Shown piece after piece: positions 42,498 to 53,497 of a stretch of 64,000 nt of DNA. This DNA comes from Prostheceraeus crozeri (lineage: Eukaryota > Platyhelminthes > Polycladida > Euryleptidae). The position numbers were made by a program, and so were the translations under genes. The stretch lies in NCBI GenBank assembly GCA_907163375.1, contig CAJQUW010007057.1:1-64000 (forward strand), written 5' to 3'. Position 1 is the first letter of the stretch, and every line of letters begins with the position of its first letter. Below the pieces are notes generated by a model. The model was given only the letters and a program-made list of their open reading frames with translations. It made no database searches and was not told the origin of the DNA.

Positions 42498-43886
42498 TCT
42501 TTGTAGGCGCTATCTTCATCATAAATTTAAAAAACCAAAACACTGTTTGCTGGTTCATGGCCACGCTTGTTCTCTCAAGTGAACTACAACAAGATAAAAT
42601 GCTAAAACGTTGACAGGAGATAATAACAGGAGCTAGTGAGTAAAGTTAAAACTACGCAAGACACAAGAATGATGACGTCAGTTACTAGTACATTCTAACA
42701 TGTCAGAAATCATAGAAAAGCTATGTACACTCACTACTGAAATGAAGCAATAGGTAGCATTAAACAACATTACCAATAAATAATGATACAGAAACAAATT
42801 TTAAGTCAGTTTTAAGACATGAAGTCGGTCTTTCTGCGCACACAATATCGGCTGTTGCTCTTTGATGGTGACACTTTCAGCCACCGAAAGTTGAAACTTC
42901 GTTTGGTCCAATTCGATATAAAGTGAATCTTGTTAAGACCTTAACGAAGAGGGCGTATGATATCTGTTCGTCCCAACATCTCCAGAAAGAACTGGAATTT
43001 TTGAAACGGACTCTACAGCGAAATGGTTACCCGGAGTGGTTTATCAATCGAAATATGAAGCCGCCACCTCCAAGACTTCCAACCGCAGAAAAGAAGCCGC
43101 TCTTCTTCAACATATGCTACCTTGGACAAATCAGTGAGACAATCTCCAAGAAGATATGTCAGAGAATTCGAAATTCATACACTGTCCTCAAACCAATTCC
43201 AATTTTCAGGACGAATAATCTCGCACCTGCAGCTGTGAAGGACACAATTCCACCTAGCCGAAAACCGAAAATTATATACGAGTTTCTCTGTCCTTGCGGA
43301 GCAAGGTACATCGGCAAAACTACAAGGTGTCTCGATATTCGTCGTACTGAGCACATTCCCAGATTGGTGCAGAATTCAAACTCCAGACCGAAATCGACCA
43401 AGGCTGTCCAATCTGCAGTAACACGACACTTGACCGAGTGTGATAGGAAGACCGACATTTTATCACAAGCTGAGCAAGGATTCAAAGTGGTGAGGAGCCT
43501 CAAAACGAAGGTTCAACTTTCGGTGGCTGAAAGTGTCACCATCAAAGAGCAACAGCCGATATTATGTGCGCAGAAAGACCGACTTCATGTCTTAAAACTG
43601 ACTTAAAATTTGTTTCTGTATCATTATTTATTGGTAATGTTGTTTAATGCTACCTATTGCTTCATTTCAGTAGTGAGTGTACATAGCTTTTCTATGATTT
43701 CTGACATGTTAGAATGTACTAGTAACTGACGTCATCATTCTTGTGTCTTGCGTAGTTTTAACTTTACTCACTAGCTCCTGTTATTATCTCCTGTCAACGT
43801 TTTAGCATTTTATCTTGTTGTAGTTCACTTGAGAGAACAAGCGTGGCCATGAACCAGCAAACAGTGTTTTGGTTTTTTAAATTTAT
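42498..43886 (+). mobile_element. Penelope-like element copy with inverted 3' end and 12-bp TSD
   Basis: GATAATAATGGT occurs at 42486-42497 and 43887-43898 as an exact target duplication. Inside, 42518-42903 is an inverted copy of 43504-43889 (the element's own 3' end), placed upstream of a 5'-truncated coding part. Inverted pLTR arrangements are known for Penelope. Few differences between the arms, so insertion is fairly recent. Confidence 0.85.
42923..43606 (+). CDS. PLE RT thumb plus GIY-YIG nuclease (5'-truncated)
   Basis: 227 open codons. Residues 1-55 are the RT thumb end (VKTLTKRAYDICS, ETLQRNGYP-like LQRNGYPEWFINR). The linker has PLFFNICYLGQISETISKKI. The nuclease spans about 112-210: KIIYEFLCPCGARYIGKTTR with the arginine in CLDIRRTEH, and a C-terminal VAESVTIKEQQP containing the metal-binding Glu. 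A CPC pair sits between the GIY and YIG strands. It ends normally at TAA 43606, 24 codons after that Glu. The palm with YxDD is missing, so no autonomous function. Closest in style to the Penelope/Poseidon group, different from the PLEs at 13-25 kb. Confidence 0.8.
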   Translation: MNLVKTLTKRAYDICSSQHLQKELEFLKRTLQRNGYPEWFINRNMKPPPPRLPTAEKKPLFFNICYLGQISETISKKICQRIRNSYTVLKPIPIFRTNNLAPAAVKDTIPPSRKPKIIYEFLCPCGARYIGKTTRCLDIRRTEHIPRLVQNSNSRPKSTKAVQSAVTRHLTECDRKTDILSQAEQGFKVVRSLKTKVQLSVAESVTIKEQQPILCAQKDRLHVLKLT

Positions 43887-43898
43887 GATAATAATGGT

Positions 43899-44228
43899 GT
43901 CAAAAAACACGGACTCATCACATCTGAATAATCAATGAGAACTAAATATTTGTTATATTGAAGAGATAATGAGAAAGGACTTCTGTCGAGCAACCGAAAA
44001 CCTTGAAAGAGAGGAAGGAAGAATTGACCCCGTGCAAGTGTTTTTTCTTTTATTTGGGAGATTCTTTAGCTATCAATAGTAATGTGTATTATGTCCTCAC
44101 ATCGACGAACGGCACAATTCAACATTGTATTTCCTTCAAAAATATTGCTTTTTCAAGTCAGATGCTTTCAAGCAATGCTTTTTTGCGTAACTTGAAATGT
44201 CGCTTCTTAGCAATAAAAATTGATAAAT
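43899..44228. other. No gene recognised
   Basis: A 330-bp spacer between the PLE target duplication and the next transposon. Nothing supported. Confidence 0.4.
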
Positions 44229-47200
44229 GAAGAGCGTTTTTGCAAAACTCACTCAGTCCATTTTCCTTATTTTTGGTAAAAGCTGATTTTTTGTTTCTAT
44301 TCATTATAATCATTTTTAGTTCTGAACTAAGGTTTTTTATTTGATTCGAATGCTAGATGAAGCAGTATGTAGTCTTAAAACAAATATTCTATTTAAAGAG
44401 GAGGATATATACCGATATAAAAACGAATCAACTCTGCAAAACTCACTCAGTCCTGGACTGAGTGAGTTTTGAAAAAGCGGCAAAACAAACCTAATACAGA
44501 CAAGCCTTTCAAAATATGAAAATCAGTTATATGGTTCATCAGTGAAGTAACGATCAATAACATGTGCATCAGTATTCGACGTATCATTAACAATGGAATC
44601 ATAAAACCATGCGCAGTCGTATGGAATCGTAAAATATTTCATCAACTTTAGCACGTCATTTCTTTTCGCCGGTTTCAAGTGAGTTTCCAATGTTTTGATT
44701 GCGGCTCTTCCCATTTCCAAGACGTTTCTCCCAACCTTGATGATAGAGGTGCCTGATGGTGTTGCATAATACGCTCGTTGAGTAGAAAAATCAGTTTTTG
44801 TATGCGTAAAGACTCTGCTATCGCTCATTTTGAATGGGAGTCGAGGCTTGGTTATATTCACGGATACAGATTTGTAATCACGGAGATTCCAATCGTCGCC
44901 GAGTTTGTGGACATGACCATGGTTACTGTAGATGTCATAATATTCCTTAGGAGAAATGATATTCTCTTGAAGACGTAAGTCTTTCTCGATTCGACCAAAT
45001 ACTCGATCTGGTGGCATGTAGCTATGTCCACGAACAGGAAAATAATGAACTACAGATTCGATTACTTTGCTGCCTCTTAAAAAATATTGAATGCAGTTAA
45101 TCAGAATTGTGTTCTTATTTTGCGAGGCAAAAGCATTAGAAAATAGTCGCAACTTCGTTGGAGGAGCAGGCGAACTTTCTAAATCCTTGTCAAGAGTAGT
45201 CAAGTAATCTAATAATGCACTTGATACCTCATTCAATCCACGCCCTGCTTGGGTCTCCAGCCACGTGTAGATATGTATGTCATCATTGTTTTGCTCTTTC
45301 TTATGCTTCATGATGGTCAAGTTATAAAGCCAATCATGTCTTGAATAGAATACCTCACCTACACTCAATTTTGGTAATGGTTGATTTTGTTGCATATCAA
45401 AGCATACTGTAAGGGTATTTTGAGGATCTTCGTTCAAAAACTTGTAAAATGTGCTCGCTTTTCTTTTGTGGAGATGAAACTCAGTTATGTGCTTGCAATT
45501 TCTCTGAATTAGTTTCGGATTCAATACGCATTCTTAGTTGTTCGCAAAAGCTGCAAACATCTTGTCGAGGATTCCGGAAGCCAAGATTGAATCTTGAGTA
45601 GAATAATCTCTTGAATTTCGAGATTGAAGCTATGTGTTGCTCCTTGTCAGAACGATCTTTTTTCCACAGTCTCCACATTCTTGAAATACTAAGGGTTGGT
45701 GGGAGGTAGCTACGGATACTTTTATTCCTATCATAGTGACTTTCACGGCATTTATAACTTTTGATCCACTCTATGATTAATGCATCCGTCTCTTTGTCTT
45801 TATTTGTCTTTCTTGATCCTCCTCGTTTTTCAACGAAATTTCGTCCTGTATTGTGGTATAGGTACGAACAAGACGATTTACTGGAAAGCGACTTATGCAT
45901 AATATCGAGAGGAAAGACTGCTGACACACTTTCACTACTTCTTTATCCAGTTTTCTGACTTTGTATTGAGCCTGTAGAGGCCGGCGTCGAGCAGAAGCTT
46001 GTACTCTTCTTCGCTGGCGTGTTGGCTGATGGACGTCAATGTATTTCATAATAAACATATCTTGCCGAACTTTTTCAACATTTTCGTAAAGATGATCGAA
46101 GAAACCTGAAAAATAAAGTGGGGATCCTAAATGTATTGTATGTAGCAAAAGCCTATTGTTTCTATACTATTATTATTCCTTCACTCCCATATCTTCTCAA
46201 TGTTTCCACGTTGTATTGTTACACATGGAATAATACAAAATAAATATATTTATCATGTAAGTAATAATGCTACATACCGTGTATACTTGCATTTAACCTA
46301 GATGCGTGGGCCTACCGATAGGCTTGCGATTAGGTGATTAGGTCATACAAACAATACAACCACGATATGTAGGGTTTAGGCACAATTATCAATCTTGACC
46401 TAAACCTGAGCTAAATCGAATTATATCGTAACCCAACCTAAACTTGTTGTGTCTACGAGAAGTAAACATTTTTGAAAAATCAGGAAGCTGAGAATAGAAG
46501 GACGATTGCTTTTTGTGCACTGCAATAATTTTCCGGAAATGTATTTCATGATGCATACTTCTGAAGTACATGCAATATCTTTCAACTTTCATCTGACTAG
46601 CCAATGGATCGGTCCTTCCTGGGTAACCCCATGATTACGGATATTCGAGCCTAAACACATTGGAGCCAGACAAACGAAGTAGGCCTACATGAGCTTATCC
46701 TACTATGTTTAGAGTCTGACTTTGCTTTAGACAAAAGAACAGAGCAGATGAATGTAACAAATGAAATAAAAATGCATACATGTAAAGCAATTGAAAAGAA
46801 ATTCTAATGGGAAAATACTAAAAGATTATAAATTATTCTGTCAAACTCTTATTCATTTCGTTACTGTACCTTTGTAATTTAAGATACTTCGTTTCACTTT
46901 AGTTTAAAATTAAAAAAGATATTTGTTAGTAGGTGAACTTACTTTGCACATCTTCCTCACTTAGAAGGGACGCCTGGCATATCGAATAATTCTGGTTATT
47001 GTGGCTACACTTCACTTCAGGTAGCTTCAGTTGCGGTTTGTAACGATTTGATTTTCTTCGTGCCGCAGTATTTCCCGATGAGTGTCTTTTCCTGCCAAAA
47101 GGCTTTTCAGTAACCGAAATATGGTAATCTTCGACCAATTCATTAACAGACATTGCAAGTCATTCACTGAAGCCGTCACAATAACGTCTGAACTGAGAAC

Positions 47201-47613
47201 ATTAATGATGGATCATAGTGTCACGAATAAAAAGTATAACCAAAGATATCTATGATATCCATTAAGAATAGCAAGCGATGAATGATAGACAACTGTCGCG
47301 TATCTAACATGACTCATGGCGGCAACCAAAGAAGGTAGACAAAGACAGTCGGCTGCGACTAGGGAGCGCAAAATGAAGTAAATCTAAATATAGCAGTTTA
47401 TCATTGGACTGAGTGAGTTTTGCAGAGCTATTTGATGGACTGAGTGAGTTTTGAAAAATTCTCACAAATTAACAAATAGATTTCTGAGGTTTAAAATAGT
47501 GATACAAGCTCAAGTTTCTGATAGCTTTTAGAATACATTTCATATTGATTAAAACGGGGCATAACTCATTTTTGAGAAAAATGGACTGAGTGAGTTTTGC
47601 AAAAACGCTCTTC
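44229..47613. mobile_element. 3.4-kb DNA transposon, 36-bp perfect TIRs, AAAT duplication, superfamily unassigned
   Basis: GAAGAGCGTTTTTGCAAAAC and the following 16 bases at left are exactly mirrored at right; AAAT flanks both ends (44225-44228, 47614-47617). The motif GGACTGAGTGAGTTTTG occurs six times: in each TIR, twice inverted near the left end (44440-44468, forming a palindrome) and twice near the right (47406, 47437). These look like transposase-binding sites. Confidence 0.9.
44523..47153 (-). pseudogene. Transposase-like gene of the AAAT element, intron-containing, decayed
   Basis: Exon 1 (about 46941-47153, MSVNELVEDYHISV...) ends at donor CAAA/GTAAGT. Exon 2 begins near 46108 after TTTTTCAG with FFDHLYENVEKVRQDMFIMK. 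Frames change near 45900 and again near 45490. Later landmarks: KSYKCRESHYDRNKSIRSYL, DVCSFCEQLRMRI (CxxC), LTVCFDMQQNQPLPKL (candidate first Asp), LFSNAFASQNKNT and HSYMPPDRVFGRIEK. In relatives I recall, the middle motif reads SDxCxGQN, so its Asp appears to be Asn here. I know this as a repeat family in insect, hydrozoan and other invertebrate genomes with an RNase H-like layout, but cannot name its superfamily. C-terminal end at TAA 44523. Probably inactive. Confidence 0.65.
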
Positions 47614-47617
47614 AAAT

Positions 47618-48193
47618 GTGTTTATAAACATTTGTTTTCATCACGGCTTTGAGCCCCGAGCCGCGGTAGCTGGTCGGAGGCCGGTGTGTACAGAAAATAC
47701 CACGCCACGTCTGTGGCTCCGACATGAAGCTGTATATGTTTGAATTCAGTCACTTTGTCAGAAAAAGTGATATTTGATGGTCAAGCTGAGGCAAATGCAA
47801 GTGTGTCATCGTTGGAAGTAATCGTTGTAGACATGCAAAATCTACAGGCCTTCATCTCCTTTCAATACATAACCTAATGCGAATCATTTAATTGGATTTT
47901 GAAGGATATCGGGGACTTCTTTAAGACTGTGCTTCCGCCGCAAACGTAAATGTCGGCGAAAAGCTTTTGGCAAACAATACAGATGCTTCCTCGCCTCAAA
48001 TTTAATGTGCATTATTTTATAAGTGCCTCATTCTCAATAAAATATTCATACACAACCCCCATTTGCCTTAGGGTGGCCTCGGTTTTTTTATCTCACGCCG
48101 GAACGAATAATTGTTTGAAGGTCTCCTTCTGTGACTTTTCCTAACTTTGTTTTGGTTTTCTCTGAGTGGTAGATGTTTTTTGTAGACCCGATG
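47618..48193. other. No gene recognised
   Basis: Short frames only. A GC-richer patch at 47650-47730 (GAGCCGCGGTAGCTGG) has a weak echo near 50400 (GAGCCGTGATAGCTGG), perhaps a dispersed repeat. Confidence 0.35.
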
Positions 48194-48325
48194 TCATAGA
48201 GTAAGTGTATCAGGTAGAGTAGCAACACAGAAATAACTAAATTTCATTTGTTTACAGTTTCGATTTTATTAAATGAGCTCGAATGAGACCCAACATATCG
48301 CATGTGAGATATGCAAGTTTTTACA
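48194..48325. repeat. Left arm of a distant inverted repeat (partner 52555-52693)
   Basis: Shares CATAGAGTA, AGGTAGAGT, the exact 24-bp CAGTTTCGATTTTATTAAATGA block and TGTGAGATATGC with the reverse complement of 52555-52693. The two arms may be the TIRs of a 4.5-kb non-coding element. Confidence 0.6.
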
Positions 48326-50941
48326 CTTTTGGCGAAATTTTGGATTTGACTGATCGTAACAGTAAAAGAGAAGGAATTATAGCATTTTACAAATCCTACG
48401 TGTCATGTCAACCTGGGTAATATAGTCTGTCAAATTAGAAGCCCGATGGGTGCTTAATTGATGCCCAACCATAGATGTTTCAAGTGGAATTCATAACTTT
48501 TTCGCTGCGAAAAAATTTCTATGGGCTCCCAAAATAAGTAAAAATTTCAGAAAAGTTTTGAAAAAATCAAATTTTCAAACATGTCTTAAAAAATGCAAAA
48601 GTAATTGTCTTCCGCATGCGACTATGAATATATCCAAACGAATTTAAAGATATATGTAGAAAATCACCAGGGATCGTGAAAGTGGTTTTTGAATCTCAGA
48701 TTATATGAACAATATTTAATTTTCCACATCCTTGACTCAGTCCTGACAATTTTTCGCAGTAGCTACATCAAGTCTGATAGGTTGAGTGTTTTACGCTTCA
48801 CATTATCTATCTGAAACTGTAATCAGAAGCAACTTTTTGCACCCAGAAGTTTGATTTCTTTTTTAATTTGAAAATGTGGTAAAATTAATTTGTTTTTTGT
48901 GCTGCTACGATCAAATTTAGAAGAGGTATGTGCTTTGTAGTTAGCAGACTGCTAATCTCAATGTAAGGATATACTCGATGACTAATAAGGAAATAAGTTC
49001 ATTTATTATTGTGACTCATATTTTTAGAGCAAAGCATTTGAACTTAGTTAACTCTATTCTCTATATCTATGAAAATCTATGAAAATCTTTTTCAGAATTA
49101 ACACGGCTTGTTTAGCATGACAGCGGAAATTGCGAGAAATTGGCACATTAGACATCAAAAAATTGTTTATTCATCAAATTTGAAGCTCAAAAGTATTCTT
49201 CTAGAAGACTTATTCAGGGAGATCCAAGAAGTTACTGATGCTAATACACACCTTCTCTCAGCGAAGGCATGAATTTACTGGGATACAATTTTATCAAGCT
49301 GTAATTGTGGAAAGACTTAATAAACACTTGTACTAGCAACCATTCATACCGTGTGGTTACTTATCGGTGTATAGGCAGTAATTGTGCAAATGTTTACCTA
49401 TTATCACATGAGCTTCTAATTATGATCGTTTTTATCAATGAATGATTGCCGCGACTATAATAGTATCTGCGAACTTCTGGCCCAAGTGTTTTCTGGCGAG
49501 AGACACTTATGATCTGTTCACAGGCTTCACGTGTTGATGACAGCATGAAGTCTTTCTCAGTTCAATTCCTGTCTGTGTCTGTGATTTATTCATCTTGTCT
49601 GTATTGAGCAATTCGGTCAGAGGTTGACTTTCGCCTCTCAATATACTCCCTTCTAATACTTCACCGATATAAGAAGGCTTGAGGCAAATTTGGTTAATAT
49701 AAGACCCTTCTGAAGAAGTGCTTTTGATATGCGAGAATTTTACTTCAATAGGGAAATATCCAATGGTTTTACTTGATTGATATTAGAGTCAATTGACAGA
49801 CAAATGGTTGAATTTTCACGTTCGCCCGGCAGCACGAATTTCTGCAAGGAACGAAACTGAAAATTGGACTTTCAGAGAATGCAGTACAGCCTATTCATGA
49901 CTGTACGTCTGCCGAGTTCTACCCACTTCCTGTTCTTATCAGACTATCAGACGGGATTAAAAAGTACACATGTAAATCCAGCTGGATGCTGATTGAAGCT
50001 TCTGGAGACCCTTTCACTATGATCGATTCGTCTGAGTAAAATACATGTACGCCTCTTTGTTTATGATGCCTCACTCTGGAAGAATGAAATATTCATACTC
50101 ACCTCTGATTAAACGCTAAGAGCGGTCGAGGTAGGATTTAAATCAGAGATAACTCCCCAAAAAAGATAACATTTTCATGGCTCCCTCTCTGTGACTCAAA
50201 AAAGGTCTTAAGTGGAAAGCACTAACTCAGTCATTAGTGATGAGTTCATTAATGCAGTTCATGTACCTCTGTTTTGAGAAGTTAAACATATATGGATTTG
50301 TCAAATCGTAATTTTTGTCAACAAGCACAGCATCTTGATCAAATTTTGGGCGGAACTTGGTGTCTTCAAATACATTTTCGTGCATGACTTAGAACAGGAG
50401 CCGGAGCCGTGATAGCTGGACCGCGGCTACGAAACCCTGGTTTTCAAACTGTGTTTCTCAGCATTTTTAGAGGTGTTTTAAATCGTGCAAGTTTTTTTTA
50501 AACCAATGTAAGTGATTCAATGCATGCCCTCAACATATTCCAAGTTTATGTACCTCAGAGACCTTATGTTTTTTATACACTCCGAGACAGTCTGGACCTC
50601 TTTTACAAATCTTTAATTTACTTGCTTAAATTGATGTCAAACATCTGGAAAGCTGATTGATTGAGTAGAGCAATCTTGTTTGTGTGTAACTGATCGATGT
50701 ATTTAATCTTTTCGATGTCGGTCAGCCTTGTGAGCACGCGGCACTGGGTCACGATGTCTACTGCTAAATACAATGCAACTTCAGATAGGCAATTTTACTG
50801 AAATTAATTTCTGTCGTGTAGCGAAGACCTTGCATTTCTTCATTATTTCAATTTGATTCATCCTCATCGGAAAAAGGCCTTCCGGTGCCATAACTATTCA
50901 TAAGCGTCGATTTACTCTGAATTCAGGGGGGCGAAATTTCT
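48326..50941. other. No gene recognised
   Basis: 2.6 kb inside the distant inverted repeat. AT-rich, without any long frame or domain. Confidence 0.4.
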
Positions 50942-51238
50942 TGATTAAATATGGCTTACTTCCTGATATGGATGCATTACTCATGCTCGCACATTTGTTA
51001 AACCATGTCCGCCAGAGTCACATCAACACTGCTTTGCCAGATATTGTATGAGCCCTGAACTGAGCGAACGGGATATTCAGACTTCTTTTCCTGATTAAAT
51101 ATGGCTTACTTCCTGATATGGGTGTATTACTCATGCTCGCACATTTGTTAAACCATGTCCGCCAGAGTCACATCAACACTGCTTTGCCAGATATTGTATG
51201 AGCCCTGAACTGAGCGAACGGGATATTTAGACTTCTAT
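50942..51238. repeat. Tandem duplication, two 150-bp units
   Basis: GATTAAATATGGCTTACTTC begins at 50943 and 51093; the units differ at only a few bases (for example GATGCA/GGTGTA). The period is nucleosome-like, but only two copies are present. Confidence 0.9.
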
Positions 51239-51652
51239 CATTGAACTGAGAACTAGGAATTTACTGTTCATGAATTGAAGAATGAAGTGAACTGATGATT
51301 TCCCAATTCTCTCAATTCCTATCGATATTTTGACATTGATTGCTTTTTTCTAAGTCTACAATTCCTCGTCTTTTGTAGTCAAGCATTTAAAATCTAAATT
51401 TTGTGCTATAGGCCTAATGCGTGAATGCAAAGATAGCATCCTTGTAGATTTTTCTCGATCTCTTCTGAAATTCATAAATAAATAATTGGAAAATCCTGTG
51501 ATTCACGTGGTTGATGTTGCCATCCTTTTGCGTTGAATTGCACCGCGAAATACTGCACACGAATAGATTTTTCTCGATCTCTTCATTTATAATCACATCT
51601 TCAAGTGTTTTATGAGATCATCTGCAAAATGGGCCCACCGATTTTCGGTGAG
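51239..51652. other. No gene recognised
   Basis: Spacer between two tandem duplications. AGATTTTTCTCGATCTCTTC occurs twice (near 51447 and 51565). Confidence 0.4.
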
Positions 51653-51852
51653 AGCAAATTATTCGAAAGCAAAGCAAAATTTTATTATTGCCATGTGGGG
51701 GACCTTAAATGATCATTTTCAGCAAGAAAAAAAGTCGAGTAGCTTCATATTTAGCAAATTATTCGAAAGCAAAGCAAAATTTTATTATTGCCATGTGGGG
51801 GACCTTAAATGATCATTTTCAGCAAGAAAAAAGGTCGAGTAGATTCATACTT
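51653..51852. repeat. Tandem duplication, two 100-bp units
   Basis: AGCAAATTATTCGAAAGCAA starts at 51653 and again at 51753; copies are almost identical through AAGTCGAGTAG/AGGTCGAGTAG. Confidence 0.9.
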
Positions 51853-52554
51853 TTCATTTAATATATAAATGTCCAACAATTTGACGCTTTAGAAAATTTT
51901 TATGCGAAAAGATTCAGTTTTTTGTGGAGATTACGTTCTCGTGGTCCAAAAAAATTATTTGACCACTTTCGAAAAAAGTCAAAATTTGCCAATTGATATA
52001 CTACCGAGATGACTTTCCTGTATAAGTAGTATGAAACAAGTTGGATATCAAAAGGAATGAATATTTGCTGAAAAGCATCCTAACTAAGCGGAAATCAAGA
52101 TGATTATCAAGGGAATTTCATGAATTGTATTATAGTGACAATCTTCATGAAAAAGTCGCGATATTATTCGTGCTTCTTGGCTGAAATTTCAAGTTTTCAA
52201 TTCAATTTTCATCGGCATGATTTTATGATTCGATCCATAGATTCGATCACTAAATTCATGTTTAATTTCCTGAATCTGAATAGTGATGTGGACCCATTTA
52301 CATCGTTCAAAGTTAATTGAGATCATTGTCCTTGATTGTGTGATTCTGCTCTGCCAGAGGCAGGTTGTCTGTGATATGATCGCGCTTTAGAAAATACTGC
52401 TGAGGGTGAGCATCAAAGTAATAGGAACTCATCGAATTGCTAATTTAGCAAACATTAAATCTCCAAGGCTGTCATGAGAATCTGTGAAATGCCATCATTC
52501 CTTCTGCATTACAATCATGATCACTCAATTCCGCTGTAATTTCTGCAAGACTGC
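51853..52554. other. No gene recognised
   Basis: One 66-codon frame (52120-52320) has no features of a known family. Confidence 0.35.
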
Positions 52555-52693
52555 AAAAATTAGCATATCTCACATTTGGTGAAAAACAAAGTTGTATCTC
52601 CCTTGAGTTCATTTAATAAAATCGAAACTGTATACACATTGGGGATTTAATAGATGCGGAGTTACCACTCTACCTAATATACCTACTCTATGG
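52555..52693. repeat. Right arm of the distant inverted repeat
   Basis: Partner of 48194-48325. About 130 bp further right (52826) lies the repeat shared with 7206. Confidence 0.6.
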
Positions 52694-53155
52694 TCAAAAG
52701 CTAAGAAAATTAGCCAAACTTTCTACATTTCGTTTCTCAAGCGATTACTGCTACTAATCTAATTGCAATAGAATATTTCTCACTGTCATGAAATTTGAAT
52801 GAACAAAACTGATGATTTTGCATAGGCATGAGCGGTTGATATGTCTTCATTAGAAAGAGTGGAATGGAAAAGCATGACTCCAGGGTCCACTGAAGTCCTC
52901 AGGGCTCTAAGGGTTAAACACCATGATTGAGTTATTGAAAAATATGCCACTGCCGCAGGAATTAAGAGCGAGATTTTTTACTCAACGTTTCGAGATTCTT
53001 TAAAGAGAGTGACAGCATATCATTTGTGCATAGCACTTAAACAAAATTTCCAAATGATGTAAAATGAGAATGTAGATATAGAAAAGTTCGATATAGAAAC
53101 ATGCATAAGATCATCTATCATGGAATACAGTATTATACAAGGTCAGTCAAGCAAT
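52694..53155. other. Repeat-derived spacer
   Basis: 52817-52920 matches the MITE-like sequence at 7200-7300 (GCATGAGCGGTTGATATGTC and CTCAGGGCTCTAAGGGTTAA). No gene. Confidence 0.5.
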
Positions 53156-53269
53156 CTAATCACAGGGAAATGTACAGAAATAGTCAAAAATATCAACCAT
53201 AATACACGAAAAACGAACGGTGCTCAAGTAAACCAAGATAAAAAGGATAAAAAGCAAAGCTTCACCAAC

Positions 53270-53497
53270 ACAACCATTTACTAAATTAGGCGTGTTTTGA
53301 ATGTAAAGGGCTTCAAGTGATCTTCGCTTTGAATTGTTTCTTTCACAGCACAATATTTTCCACTGAGATGCTATCTTTGGATTGATGCTTTGAAATTCAC
53401 ACATGTTTTGGTAAACCACTTTGCCAGTACATACGTGATTTTCTTTAATTCCTGCGAAAGTCCGTAGAACTTCTTTTAAATATTTGACATCATTCAA
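53270..53497 (-). pseudogene. PLE GIY-YIG domain C-terminal remnant
   Basis: The minus-strand frame reads WKILCCERNNSKRRSLEALY then IQNTPNLVNG. This is the pattern ILxxExNxxKRxxxEAxxI...PxLN typical of the last helix and metal-binding Glu of the GIY-YIG domain in Penelope-type PLEs. The GIY and YIG strands cannot be recognised upstream, and the residues after LVNG look non-coding. A small, old fragment. Confidence 0.45.
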
